From positions 248,001 to 312,000 of the forward strand of contig NZ_BMIA01000002.1 of the NCBI RefSeq assembly GCF_014641595.1: a stretch of DNA of 64,000 nucleotides, written 5' to 3'. The notes beneath the pieces were generated by a model, which ran no database searches, was not told where the DNA came from, and saw only the letters and a program-made list of their open reading frames with translations. Source of the stretch: Dyadobacter endophyticus. GTDB lineage: Bacteria; Bacteroidota; Bacteroidia; Cytophagales; Spirosomataceae. Numbering within the stretch: the stretch's first letter is position 1; the number at the start of each line of letters is the position of its first letter. A program made the translations under genes and the position numbers. Below, piece by piece: positions 37,245 through 45,174 of the stretch.

Positions 37245-37650
37245 AATCCTCTGCGTAATTGATGACGACAAAATCTTCACTTACCTGCTAAAACGAATTA
37301 TTGAAAAAGCCAAAATAGCCCGGGAGATCATTTTTTTCGAGAATGGCCGTGATGCCCTCGATTACATTTCCCTCAACCGCGAAAACACGCTGAAACTCCC
37401 GCAATTGATATTGCTCGACATTAATATGCCTATTCTCGACGGTTGGCAATTTCTGAACGAATATGGAAAACTGAAACCGGACGTGCCTCAGCCAATATCG
37501 ATTTGCATGATGAGTTCTTCGGTCGAGGTGGACGATTACAACCGGGCGATGGGTTCGGGACATGTGATGGATTACCTGCAAAAGCCTGTCCAGATACCTT
37601 CGCTGAAACAAGTTACCGATCGCGTACTGCTATTCCTTGGCCCGAAATAG
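37237..37650 (+). CDS. Single-domain response regulator coupled to the ETR1-like kinase
   Basis: A 137-residue receiver protein starting MLEILCVIDDDKIF. The pocket acids are Asp9-Asp11, the phosphorylation site is Asp61 in LLDINMP, the Ser region is CMMSSSVE and the Lys lies in LQKPV. The ATG lies within the kinase gene, eight bases of overlap, so translation is coupled and the pair forms a two-component system without a DNA-binding output. The signal must pass to another protein. Confidence 0.88.
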   Translation: MLEILCVIDDDKIFTYLLKRIIEKAKIAREIIFFENGRDALDYISLNRENTLKLPQLILLDINMPILDGWQFLNEYGKLKPDVPQPISICMMSSSVEVDDYNRAMGSGHVMDYLQKPVQIPSLKQVTDRVLLFLGPK

Positions 37651-37694
37651 CGGCAGACTTGCTACTTTTGCCTTATTACTAAAAATCTACCGAA

Positions 37695-38801
37695 CTGCCA
37701 TTCCGTATCCTTATAGCGCCGCTGGACTGGGGACTGGGACATGCCACGCGCTGCATCCCTGTCATCCGGTACCTTATTGACGAAGGATGCGAGGTCACCA
37801 TTGCCGCTTCGGGTGCTACGGCGGCATTATTGCAAAGCAATTTTCCCGATCTGCCGCAGTTGCCCCTTGCCGGTTACAACATCACGTACAGTCGTAGCGG
37901 CGGCACTTTCGTTGCGAAAATAGTAGCTCAAATCCCCAAAATCCTGGGAGCGATCGGGCGCGAGCGCCAGTGGCTTCGCGAAATGCAAGCCAGGCACCGG
38001 TTCGATCTGGTCATCTCCGACAACCGGTACGGATTGAAAATAAAAGGGTTGAGATCGATTATCATGACCCATCAGCTGAATATTATTACCGGTTTAGGGA
38101 TGGGCACCGACTGGCTGATGCGGAAACTGCATTACCGCATCCTCGAAAAATTCGACGCATGCTGGATCGTTGATGTACAGGAAAACGGCGGACTGGCCGG
38201 CAAGCTATCGCACCCGCCTCGCATTCCCTCGAATGCACGTTATATTGGCCTGCTATCGCAATTGCGGTCTTCGGCTACGCCCCCGCCAGTTCAAAATAAC
38301 AGCATACTGATCTTGCTATCAGGGCCGGAACCCATGCGGGAGATGTTGGAAGAAAAGTTGTTTCGGCAAGCCGCGTCTGCCACCGATTACCATTTTCACA
38401 TCGTGGCCGGTAATCCCTCGGGCGCGGCACGAACCAGGCTGCCTGCGCACATTACGTACGTTACGCACGCCAACGCGGAGGAACTTGCAACAACACTCGC
38501 TGACGCCCGACTTGTCATTTGCCGAAGCGGTTATTCCACGTTGATGGATCTGGCGATGCTCGGAAAAAAGGCATTGCTGATCCCTACACCCGGGCAGTCG
38601 GAGCAGGAATATCTGGCTCGGCATTTACAGTCGCAGGGAATCGCTTTGAGCAGGCAGCAAGCCGCTCTCGATCTAAAACAGGATATTCCGGAAGCATTGG
38701 GTTACAATGGTTTCAGACTGCAAGGCTATCAGAGCCAACCCAATGAGCTGCGAGAGGCGATCGATAGCATACTCAGGCAGCCGGGACACCAGTCGGCCTA
38801 G
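37695..38801 (+). CDS. Glycosyltransferase, GT28/MurG-like C-terminal fold
   Basis: A protein of about 368 residues. The N-terminal family motif ILIAPLDWGLGHATRCIPVI lies upstream of the first ATG (37830), so the true start is further left. The frame is open back to a stop at 37680-37682 and contains no ATG, GTG or TTG there; CTG at 37695 is the best remaining candidate. The C-terminal half has ITYVTHANAEELATTLADARLVICRSGYSTLMDLAMLGKKALLIPTPGQSEQEY, the donor-nucleotide fold of GT28 enzymes. Acceptor and sugar are unknown. A possible -7 box TACTTTTG (37663-37670) lies close before the frame, suggesting a very short leader. Confidence 0.8.
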   Translation: MPFRILIAPLDWGLGHATRCIPVIRYLIDEGCEVTIAASGATAALLQSNFPDLPQLPLAGYNITYSRSGGTFVAKIVAQIPKILGAIGRERQWLREMQARHRFDLVISDNRYGLKIKGLRSIIMTHQLNIITGLGMGTDWLMRKLHYRILEKFDACWIVDVQENGGLAGKLSHPPRIPSNARYIGLLSQLRSSATPPPVQNNSILILLSGPEPMREMLEEKLFRQAASATDYHFHIVAGNPSGAARTRLPAHITYVTHANAEELATTLADARLVICRSGYSTLMDLAMLGKKALLIPTPGQSEQEYLARHLQSQGIALSRQQAALDLKQDIPEALGYNGFRLQGYQSQPNELREAIDSILRQPGHQSA

Positions 38802-38816
38802 TGCCCCGGCTTGCTG

Positions 38817-39713
38817 TTAACGGGTACCAGCCACTGCAGAACCGGCTCTGTGCGCCCGCATTACGTGCAGCATTTGCAATACCACCGATAATATGATCAG
38901 GGCCAGGCCGAGGTAAAACGACCAGCGGAGTTCCTTGTTCTCATGATAGATGAGTATGGCCAGTATAATCGTGTAAACGGGTTCCAGGTTCAGGCTAAGG
39001 TTGACTGTGAATGCCGAAATGCGGCGCAGCACCTGGGTTTGCAACATATACAACACCACCGTGCAGAAAAAAGCCAGCAATAGCAGGTAACCCAGGTCCG
39101 ACCATGAAGGTATGAGTGTTTCGACCGGAAAAAAATAGCCATACAGCGGCATTAGCGGAGTCAGCGCAATGCCTCCGCCGAGCATCGCATACATAGTGGC
39201 AGTCTCGCTTTTGAAAGAATGCGCCAGCCGCTCGTTGGAGATCATATAGAGTGACCCGAGCGCCGAAGAAATCACGCCGAGTGTGATACCGATGCGGTAC
39301 CGGGCATCGAAACTAAAAATCAAAGCAATGCCCAGAAGCGTGAGCAGGCTAAGCAGCAACTCGGAAAGCACGAAGGCCCTACGGTTGATCAGCGGCGAAA
39401 AAATAGCCGTGAAAAAACCAGCCAGCGAGAAGCAAACCACACCTACCGAAATATTGGAATACTTGATACTACCGTAAAAGAAGATCCAGTGCATTCCGAG
39501 AAAAAGCCCAGTCAATGAAATGCGGGCAAAGTCGCGGAATGCTATGCGTTCGAGCTTTTTGGTTGCGGCGAGGATCAGCAGCATCAGAATTCCCGCGAGC
39601 CAAATGCGGTACCACGACAGCAGGCCCTCATTGACGGTGATCAGTTTTCCGAAAATACCGGTAAATCCGGCGAGCACGATGGCTATATGCAGCTTGATGA
39701 AAGCTTGTTTCAT
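38817..39713 (-). CDS. EamA/DMT-family transporter
   Basis: A 298-residue inner-membrane protein with ten predicted helices in two EamA halves (FIKLHIAIVLAGFTGIFGKL at the start, LNLEPVYTIILAILIYHENKEL in the second half, the usual EamA signature). Such proteins export amino acids or other small metabolites. The upstream 230 bases on the minus strand hold a 16-codon ORF and hairpins that could regulate it. Confidence 0.9.
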   Translation of the reverse strand: MKQAFIKLHIAIVLAGFTGIFGKLITVNEGLLSWYRIWLAGILMLLILAATKKLERIAFRDFARISLTGLFLGMHWIFFYGSIKYSNISVGVVCFSLAGFFTAIFSPLINRRAFVLSELLLSLLTLLGIALIFSFDARYRIGITLGVISSALGSLYMISNERLAHSFKSETATMYAMLGGGIALTPLMPLYGYFFPVETLIPSWSDLGYLLLLAFFCTVVLYMLQTQVLRRISAFTVNLSLNLEPVYTIILAILIYHENKELRWSFYLGLALIILSVVLQMLHVMRAHRAGSAVAGTR

Positions 39714-40089
39714 TGTAATGCTTGTTCAAAAGGTATAAAATGGACATCGGACGCTGCGAAAACAGCGCAAACCGGTTAAGCGTAACCCACAACGGGGCTA
39801 AGGCTCAACAACCCTCATGAACAATGGTAATAGCAACATTGCCTCCCGAAGAAACGGGAAGTACCAAAATAGATTCCGGTCGTTAAGCCGTTCAGGCTAC
39901 CGGAGGAGGCGAAATGCAGAAAAGAAGTCTGTTCTCGGACATGGTATTTGAAATTATCCTGCAAAAATAGGGCAATTTATATGAAGACCAACCCCGGGCT
40001 TCATTTTCCTTTTCAACCGGGAAATATTGTACGATATTCTCATTTTTTTACACTTATTTTACCATTCAGGAAAATTCACCAAATCACTT
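39714..40089. other. Intergenic leader region with hairpins
   Basis: The 376 bases between the divergent EamA and beta-barrel genes hold a 16-codon minus-strand ORF (39892-39942), an AGCC-TGAAC-GGCT hairpin at its stop codon, and a CCCG-TTTCTT-CGGG hairpin near 39848. No further gene is seen. Confidence 0.55.
39892..39942 (-). promoter_or_regulatory. Possible leader peptide ORF upstream of the EamA gene
   Basis: The ORF encodes MSENRLLFCISPPPVA. Three successive Pro codons (CCT CCT CCG) precede the stop, a context that slows ribosomes, and the stop codon lies in a small hairpin. Such an arrangement could act as an attenuator. The opposite strand also has an 18-codon ORF with a GGAGG sequence (39914-39970), so the coding strand is not certain. 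Confidence 0.35.
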
Positions 40090-41205
40090 ATGAAAAGACA
40101 ATTACAACTATCAATCGCATTGTTATTGGCACTTTGCGTTGCTCAACGTACATTTTCTCAAGGCTGCGTGGCCATTCGTGGCACGGGTAACGCCTGCATG
40201 ATCGCCCATGCCGACAGCAACGACCATGCACAATGGGTAGTCACGACGAGCGGACGCTATTTCAAGTCGTTCCGCCATTTTTCAGGTAAAACTGAGAATA
40301 AGGAGCGCCTCGTACAGCACACCGAGGTGATTAACCACACGGCTTCGATCGACATTAACATCATGCGCGTTCTCAACGATCGCTGGTCATTAATGGTCGA
40401 CCTCCCGATCATTTCAAATGCGCGTTCGTCACTCTACGAGCACGGCCTGGTCGCTGGTGCCAATAAATTCAACGAGCGGCACAGCATGCATTCTTTCGGC
40501 ATCGGCGACCTGCGTATTGCAGCCTACCGCTGGCTTTTAGATCCCAAGAAGAGCACTCGCGGGAATATTCAACTGGGTCTGGGCATTAAATTACCGACCG
40601 GGGACTATGACTACCAGGATTATTGGTACAATGTCGGCCCGAATGGTGCGAAAGAGCTTCGTACCGTCGACCAGTCGATTCAGCTCGGCGACGGCGGAAC
40701 CGGCGTTACAGTGGAATTGAATACATTTTATAACATATTCCACAATTTCGGCGTGTATGGCAATTTCTATTACCTCGTAAACCCACGCGAGCAGAATGGC
40801 GTACGTACCTACCGTGAGACCTTGTCGCCCCGCCTGGCCAACGAGGCCATCATGAGCGTTCCCGACCAGTACATGGCACGCGGCGGTTTCAGTTATTCCC
40901 TTAACCCGGTGTTGAAAGGCTGGGCTGTTGCGGTGGGAGCGCGTCTGGAAGGTATTCCGGTACACGACCTCGTAGGCGGCAGCGGCGATTTCCGCCGACC
41001 TGGCTACGTGTGGGCCGCAGAGCCTGGCATCACTTATTCCGGCGAGAAATTCAGTTTCTTCGCGACGGTACCGGTTGCATTCGTCAGAAACCGCACACAA
41101 AGCGTGACCGACAAGGAGTATTCCGACAAATCGGGCACATTTGTACGTGGCGATGCCGCATTTGCAGATTACTCGGTCAATGCGGGCGTTTCGTTTAAAT
41201 TCTAA
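40090..41205 (+). CDS. Outer-membrane beta-barrel protein, function unknown
   Basis: A 371-residue protein with a signal peptide (MKRQLQLSIALLLALCVAQRTFSQ), then alternating aromatic/polar strands and a C-terminal Phe (AGVSFKF) as in outer membrane barrels. The sequence HSFGIGDLRIAAYRWLLDP ... QLGLGIKLPTGDYDY resembles transporter-type barrels near the phenol-degradation MetA family. A GCVAIRGTGNACM segment after cleavage has two Cys that may form a disulfide. The ATG at 40090 was chosen because it begins the signal peptide; the frame is open to 40027. Confidence 0.78.
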   Translation: MKRQLQLSIALLLALCVAQRTFSQGCVAIRGTGNACMIAHADSNDHAQWVVTTSGRYFKSFRHFSGKTENKERLVQHTEVINHTASIDINIMRVLNDRWSLMVDLPIISNARSSLYEHGLVAGANKFNERHSMHSFGIGDLRIAAYRWLLDPKKSTRGNIQLGLGIKLPTGDYDYQDYWYNVGPNGAKELRTVDQSIQLGDGGTGVTVELNTFYNIFHNFGVYGNFYYLVNPREQNGVRTYRETLSPRLANEAIMSVPDQYMARGGFSYSLNPVLKGWAVAVGARLEGIPVHDLVGGSGDFRRPGYVWAAEPGITYSGEKFSFFATVPVAFVRNRTQSVTDKEYSDKSGTFVRGDAAFADYSVNAGVSFKF

Positions 41206-41220
41206 TTCGTTTTTGAATAC

Positions 41221-41271
41221 AAAATAAAATGGCCAGACCTGCGAATCGCATAGGTCTGGCCATTTTATTTT
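41221..41271. terminator. Bidirectional terminator
   Basis: A perfect 20-bp inverted repeat (41221-41240 with 41252-41271) containing ATGGCCAGACCT, ending in AT-rich arms that give T runs on both strands. It serves the beta-barrel gene and the convergent DJ-1 gene. Confidence 0.95.
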
Positions 41272-41286
41272 TAAATACAACCTTTC

Positions 41287-41868
41287 TTAAAGGCCGCTGA
41301 TCTGAACGCCCAGCAACTTGTAAAACTCTTTCAGAATTGCCGGGTGGCCGGGCCATGCAGGTGAAGTAACGAGGTTACCATCCACAACGGCCTGATCGGC
41401 CGGGATATTCTTCCAGGTACCGCCAGCCAGCTCGATGTCCGGCCCTATCGCGACATAGGCCGTCAGTGTGCGGCCCTCCAATACTCTCGCGGCGGTCAAT
41501 ATCTGGATTCCATGACAGATCGCGGCTACCGGTTTGTTTGCTTCAAAGAAATGCCGGGTGATTTCGAGCACCCGCTTGTTGAGGCGCGTGTACTCGGGCG
41601 CACGGCCGCCCGCGATGTACAATCCGTCGTATTCTACCGGGTTAATACCTTCAAAATCAGCAGTAATTGCGAAACGGTGACCTGGGGTTTCCTTGTACGT
41701 CTGATCGCCAACGAAATCATGGACGGCCGTTGGCACGGTGTCGCCTTTCTTGCGGTCAGGCGCCAGGGTATCGACCTCAAATCCAACGGAAAGCAAAGCC
41801 TGGTATGGCACCATAGCTTCATAATCTTCGACATAATCCCCTGCCAGCAACAGAATTTTCTTTGACAT
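41287..41868 (-). CDS. DJ-1/PfpI-family protein
   Basis: A 193-residue cytoplasmic protein of the DJ-1/PfpI superfamily. It has the family start [23 protein letters not shown] with the conserved Glu, and the nucleophilic elbow [15 protein letters not shown] with Cys-His. Members act as stress chaperone/deglycase, glyoxalase or peptidase, and the motif alone does not decide. The gene stands alone between the bidirectional terminator and the SCO1 gene on the same strand. Confidence 0.88.
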   Translation of the reverse strand: MSKKILLLAGDYVEDYEAMVPYQALLSVGFEVDTLAPDRKKGDTVPTAVHDFVGDQTYKETPGHRFAITADFEGINPVEYDGLYIAGGRAPEYTRLNKRVLEITRHFFEANKPVAAICHGIQILTAARVLEGRTLTAYVAIGPDIELAGGTWKNIPADQAVVDGNLVTSPAWPGHPAILKEFYKLLGVQISGL

Positions 41869-41949
41869 AACGGTTTAAGTTTAGTGATTTAAGAATTGCT
41901 TAAAGCTACGCGAAAAACGGCCTTCTGGTTCCTGCCAAGAGCCATTTCT

Positions 41950-42585
41950 CTATTCATATTCTTTGAGCAAAGTCCGGATATCGCGGATGAGCTCGTAGGT
42001 CCCTTCGTCGGTGGTGCCGTCGTACATACCGCGGATGTGGCGATCCTTGTCGAGCAGCACGAAATGTCCGCTGTGGAGAAATCCGCCGGGCGATTTGGCA
42101 TCTTCGGCCGCGGTAATGAGGTAATGCTTTTGTCCAATTTCGTAAATCTTCCCGCGGTCGCCTGTTACAAACTGCCATGTTGCATTGCGCACGCCAAGGT
42201 CGTTTGCATAGGTTTTGAGCACTGCGGGCGTGTCGTGTTCCGGGTCAATGGTATGGGATAGAATGCGTACGGTCGGATTGTCCTTCACTTCGTCGTACAC
42301 TTTGAGCATGTTCTTTTTCATAACGGGACAAATCGTCGGGCAGGTGGTAAAAAAGAAATCGGCGATGTAGATTTTGTCTTTAAAATCCAGCTCGGTTACC
42401 GGCCGGTTATCCTGGTTGGTAAACGAAAAGGCGGGGATCGAAGGGTAGCTCTTTTCTCTGATGGATTTTCCCGCAACCGTCCTGGTAATGGTTTCGGGTT
42501 CGCCCAGGTAGGGCAGTTTACGGTCTTCGCAGGCAAGCAGCAATGCCGCTGCCAGCAGACCGGCGATCAATCGTCGGGTATGCAT
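41950..42585 (-). CDS. SCO1/SenC-family copper chaperone, lipoprotein
   Basis: A 211-residue thioredoxin-fold protein with a lipoprotein signal (MHTRRLIAGLLAAALLLAC; Cys19). The copper site is present: FFTTCPTICPVMKKNM (CxxxC) and a distal His in LSHTIDPEHDTP. SCO proteins deliver copper to the CuA site of cytochrome c oxidase or act in redox control, at the periplasmic face. The frame is open to 42645, but the ATG at 42585 starts the lipoprotein signal. The Cys-containing membrane protein gene upstream on the same strand is probably linked in copper handling. Confidence 0.92.
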   Translation of the reverse strand: MHTRRLIAGLLAAALLLACEDRKLPYLGEPETITRTVAGKSIREKSYPSIPAFSFTNQDNRPVTELDFKDKIYIADFFFTTCPTICPVMKKNMLKVYDEVKDNPTVRILSHTIDPEHDTPAVLKTYANDLGVRNATWQFVTGDRGKIYEIGQKHYLITAAEDAKSPGGFLHSGHFVLLDKDRHIRGMYDGTTDEGTYELIRDIRTLLKEYE

Positions 42586-42708
42586 GGTAATTGTGATATT
42601 AGAATAAAGGAAATAGAATTGAAGGCGCTGCAACAGAGAGCGCATAGAGATTGACCCGGCTCAAAAACCCCGTATTAAGCCGGAATTCGAGCCTGAAAAC
42701 GTCGCTAA

Positions 42709-43215
42709 TTAGCCCAAAGGTGGATGAAATATCTCCGAAGCAACGGAGGGCGGAAGGAACGGCGAAATATAGCTGAATGTGACCGCCAAATTCGTTTCAA
42801 AGTACTCAGGCGATTGGAAAATGAACGGCTTGCCCGTATCCATTACCTGGAAGAGCAGGTTAGCCATATAGCTTTGCTCCGCCCGGCGCTCTTCCTGTTT
42901 TTTAGCCTCGACCACCTTTTCGGCAAGGTAGCATTTGCCCTCGCAGACCACGATAGGATTGTCGCGGTTTATGCAGAGGTTGGCAATAATATATTCCTTC
43001 CGCAGCTCGTAGTCGAGGTAAACCAAAGGAATAACCCACGCTTTGACAAGCATAAGGAGCACAAAGCCCAGGGTGATCCATTGTTTAACAGAGGCCTTCA
43101 AGCGTAAGGAAAGCGATTTTGATACAAACGAACTGCCCGGCAAAGCTAACGCCCAATCACTGAGATAACAAATCCGAGCGTATTCATTCCCCTTCCTCCC
43201 CTTCTCCCACCTCAT
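42709..43215 (-). CDS. Small Cys-containing membrane protein near SCO1
   Basis: Up to 168 residues. One membrane helix (WITLGFVLLMLVKAWVIPLVYL) is followed by ELRKEYIIANLCINRDNPIVVCEGKCYLAEKV, with three Cys that could bind copper. Bacteroidota proteins of this type are common but uncharacterised as far as I know. The first 38 residues look unlike coding sequence; a TTG at 43101, giving MKASVKQWITLGF, is an attractive alternative start. Location beside the SCO1 gene on the same strand suggests a role in copper delivery or sensing, an inference only. Confidence 0.65.
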   Translation of the reverse strand: MRWEKGRKGNEYARICYLSDWALALPGSSFVSKSLSLRLKASVKQWITLGFVLLMLVKAWVIPLVYLDYELRKEYIIANLCINRDNPIVVCEGKCYLAEKVVEAKKQEERRAEQSYMANLLFQVMDTGKPFIFQSPEYFETNLAVTFSYISPFLPPSVASEIFHPPLG

Positions 43216-43252
43216 TCCTTCAAAAAAAATCTCAAAAAAAAATCACTTTTAT

Positions 43253-43284
43253 TTTGTACCAATTAGTAAAGTATTATACATTTG
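43253..43284 (+). promoter_or_regulatory. Promoter of the second TetR gene
   Basis: TTTG at 43253-43256, a 20-base spacer, then TACATTTG at 43277-43284, a good match to the Bacteroidota -33/-7 pattern. The operator-like site 43255-43270 lies inside it. Confidence 0.65.
43255..43270 (+). promoter_or_regulatory. Putative TetR operator at the second tetR promoter
   Basis: TGTACCAATTAGTAAA is an imperfect version of the inverted repeat found before the OsmC gene (43907-43922), with identical TTTTGTAC on the left side. It overlaps the promoter, as expected for autorepression. Confidence 0.6.
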
Positions 43285-43305
43285 TAACATCAAACAAAAA
43301 GAGCA

Positions 43306-43890
43306 ATGGCAGGCAGACCCAAAATATATGACGAAACAACGATCCTCGACAAGGCGGTGGAAGTCTTTTGGGAGAAAGGGTACACCAACGCCACTGCCGA
43401 CGACCTGCTCCTGGCTATGGGCATCGGCAAAGGAAGTTTCTATTTCGCATTCAAAGGCGGGAAAGAAGAATTGTTCCGGAAGTCGATGGAACGGGTTGTC
43501 GAACTGAATTTTAATGCGATCCGCGAGTCGCTGGCGACTTGTGAAAATCCGGTCCAATTCATTAGGGATTTCTTTTTGTCGCTTGCTGGCAACGATTCGC
43601 CGGTCGGCAATAAGGGCTGCTACTTTGGTAACGCATTGATACAGGTATCCGCCGACGATTCAGGCTTGAAAATGATTGCAGCAAAGTACCTGCATCTGCT
43701 CGAAGAAATATTTACCGAAGCCATTCAGAAAAGCAAGGATCTGGGATTGCTTCAAACAAATGAACCAGCCGGGGCACTCGGTACTTACCTTGTAAATCTT
43801 TGGAACGGCCTCAACGTAACGCGCAGAATGGAACCCGACCAGCGAAAACTTGCCGAACTGGTGCGGATGAATCTCAATATCCTTAACTAA
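43306..43890 (+). CDS. TetR/AcrR-family transcriptional regulator
   Basis: A 194-residue repressor. It begins MAGRPKIYDETTILDKAVEVFWEKGYTNATADDLLLAMGIGKGSFYFAF, a typical TetR DNA-binding domain; the ligand domain carries GNKGCYFGNALIQV with a conserved Cys, as in regulators that respond to electrophiles. The OsmC peroxiredoxin gene follows after 70 bases and shares an operator-like repeat with the tetR promoter, so it is the likely target. Confidence 0.9.
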   Translation: MAGRPKIYDETTILDKAVEVFWEKGYTNATADDLLLAMGIGKGSFYFAFKGGKEELFRKSMERVVELNFNAIRESLATCENPVQFIRDFFLSLAGNDSPVGNKGCYFGNALIQVSADDSGLKMIAAKYLHLLEEIFTEAIQKSKDLGLLQTNEPAGALGTYLVNLWNGLNVTRRMEPDQRKLAELVRMNLNILN

Positions 43891-43906
43891 TTTTTTTGAC
43901 CAATTT

Positions 43907-43922
43907 TGTACTATTTAGTACA
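43907..43922 (+). promoter_or_regulatory. Putative TetR operator before the OsmC gene
   Basis: TGTACT-ATTT-AGTACA is a perfect 6-bp inverted repeat with a 4-base centre. It matches the site at the tetR promoter in half-site and spacing. It lies about 40 bases before the OsmC start codon. Confidence 0.65.
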
Positions 43923-43960
43923 GTTTATTTAAATCATTTTCAATTTCAAACTCCAAGATC

Positions 43961-44371
43961 ATGAAACGCAAAGCAACAGCAGTATGGAATGGTGACATCA
44001 AAACAGGCGCAGGACATATCACAACCGGAAGCACCGTCCTAAACAAAACACAATATTCGTTCAACAGCCGCTTCGCCGACGGCATCGGCACTAATCCTGA
44101 GGAGCTGCTTGCCGCGGCTCACGCAGGCTGTTTCACCATGAAACTCGACCTCGACCTGACCCAGGCCGGCTACACCGTCGAATCACTCGAAACGCAATCC
44201 GTTGTTACACTGGATAATGGTAAAATCACGAAATCGGAACTGACGCTAGTAGCCAAAGTGCCTAACATTTCGGACGAAGAATTTCAGGTCATCGCCAAAG
44301 GTGCCGAAGAAACATGTCCCGTCAGCCAGGGATTTAGTTTTGAAATCGTTTTGACTGCGACTTTGGTGTAG
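43961..44371 (+). CDS. OsmC-family peroxiredoxin
   Basis: A 136-residue protein that reduces organic hydroperoxides using two Cys residues. Both are seen: [15 protein letters not shown] (first Cys) and [17 protein letters not shown] (second Cys), with [18 protein letters not shown] before the first, typical of OsmC rather than OhrA. It lies downstream of the TetR gene with a perfect operator-like palindrome in between. A strong hairpin follows its stop codon. Confidence 0.93.
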   Translation: MKRKATAVWNGDIKTGAGHITTGSTVLNKTQYSFNSRFADGIGTNPEELLAAAHAGCFTMKLDLDLTQAGYTVESLETQSVVTLDNGKITKSELTLVAKVPNISDEEFQVIAKGAEETCPVSQGFSFEIVLTATLV

Positions 44372-44386
44372 CCCGAAGCGACACAA

Positions 44387-44424
44387 ACGAACGGCATCCT
44401 GGCCTCAGTCCGGATGCCGTTCGT
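44387..44424 (+). terminator. Hairpin terminator after the OsmC gene
   Basis: A perfect 13-bp stem (44387-44399 with 44412-44424). There is no T run directly after it, so termination may be partial or the hairpin may mainly protect the transcript end. Confidence 0.7.
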
Positions 44425-44482
44425 TACGTAGCAGCAATAGTCAGAACCAATAAAATCCATTTTTTTGTTGCTAGGTGACAAC

Positions 44483-44998
44483 ATGCAGCGAATCATGGAT
44501 ATTTTCTTTAAAAGAATGGCTTCGCCGACAGGCACACTGACGCTGATTGCCTCAGACAATGGTCTAAGAGCTGTGCTTTGGGATTATGACGATACGGAAA
44601 AGTCGAGCATCGACAGTGGCATCGAAAATCCGGATCATCCGTTACTGCTCGAAGCCGAGAAACAATTAAACGAGTATTTTGCCAGGAAACGCAAAACTTT
44701 TTCCCTGCCACTCGATTTTATCGGCAGCGACTTTCAAAAACAGGTCTGGGAAGCTTTACTAACCATTCCATTTGGTGAAACGCGGTCGTATGGCCAGATA
44801 GCCCGCCAGATTGGCAACCCCGATTCCGTGAGGGCCGTGGGCGGGGCAGCTAACAAGAATCCGATCCCTATTATCGCTCCCTGCCATCGCATGGTAGGAG
44901 CCAATGGCAAGCTCGTGGGCTTTGGGGGCGGATTGGCAAACAAAGCACTGCTGCTGGAACTAGAAGCGCCATTCCGTCAGACCACGCTCTTCGAGTGA
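44483..44998 (+). CDS. ogt: Methylated-DNA--[protein]-cysteine S-methyltransferase
   Basis: A DNA repair protein of about 171 residues that takes the methyl group of O6-methylguanine onto its own Cys. The active site PCHRMVGANGKLVGFGGGL is intact, and the helix-turn-helix region FQKQVWEALLTIPFGETRSYGQIARQIG is normal. The ATG at 44483 is preferred; one at 44495 (MDIFFKRMASPTG) is also possible. The length fits Ogt rather than the longer Ada. It stands alone between the OsmC and ABC-F genes. Confidence 0.93.
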   Translation: MQRIMDIFFKRMASPTGTLTLIASDNGLRAVLWDYDDTEKSSIDSGIENPDHPLLLEAEKQLNEYFARKRKTFSLPLDFIGSDFQKQVWEALLTIPFGETRSYGQIARQIGNPDSVRAVGGAANKNPIPIIAPCHRMVGANGKLVGFGGGLANKALLLELEAPFRQTTLFE

Positions 44999-45053
44999 GG
45001 CGGCGAAAACAGGTAACCGAAAGTTAACCTATTTCACTTTCGGGATTTATTCT

Positions 45054-45061
45054 TACCTTTG
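45054..45061 (+). promoter_or_regulatory. -7 element of the ABC-F leader
   Basis: TACCTTTG fits TAnnTTTG, with TTTC about 18 bases upstream (45032-45035). It would give a leader of about 110 bases before the ABC-F start codon. Confidence 0.5.
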
Positions 45062-45135
45062 CAACATTAATCACCAACCGGAACACCAGGTGTAAGAAAC
45101 CATTTCTTTCAGGAAAATAGACGCACGCGGCCGTT

Positions 45136-45162
45136 ATGGCGGCTGCTATTATTCATTCTTAA
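45136..45162 (+). promoter_or_regulatory. Leader peptide ORF upstream of the ABC-F gene
   Basis: ATG to TAA encodes MAAAIIHS, ending 12 bases before the ABC-F start. It begins inside a small GCC-GTTAT-GGC hairpin, and sequences around 45097 (AGAAACC) and 45105 (TTTCTTTC) can pair with AGAAAG/GTTTCT just before the ABC-F ATG. Antibiotic-resistance ABC-F genes are often controlled by such attenuators, where a stalled ribosome frees the downstream start. Confidence 0.45.
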
Positions 45163-45174
45163 AAGAAAGTTTCT

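Noticed and set aside
39914..39970. 18-codon plus-strand ORF with a GGAGG site
   Set aside because: Shine-Dalgarno sites have little weight in Bacteroidota, and the GGAGGAGG is simply the complement of the Pro codons of the minus-strand ORF. It is mentioned only as an alternative.
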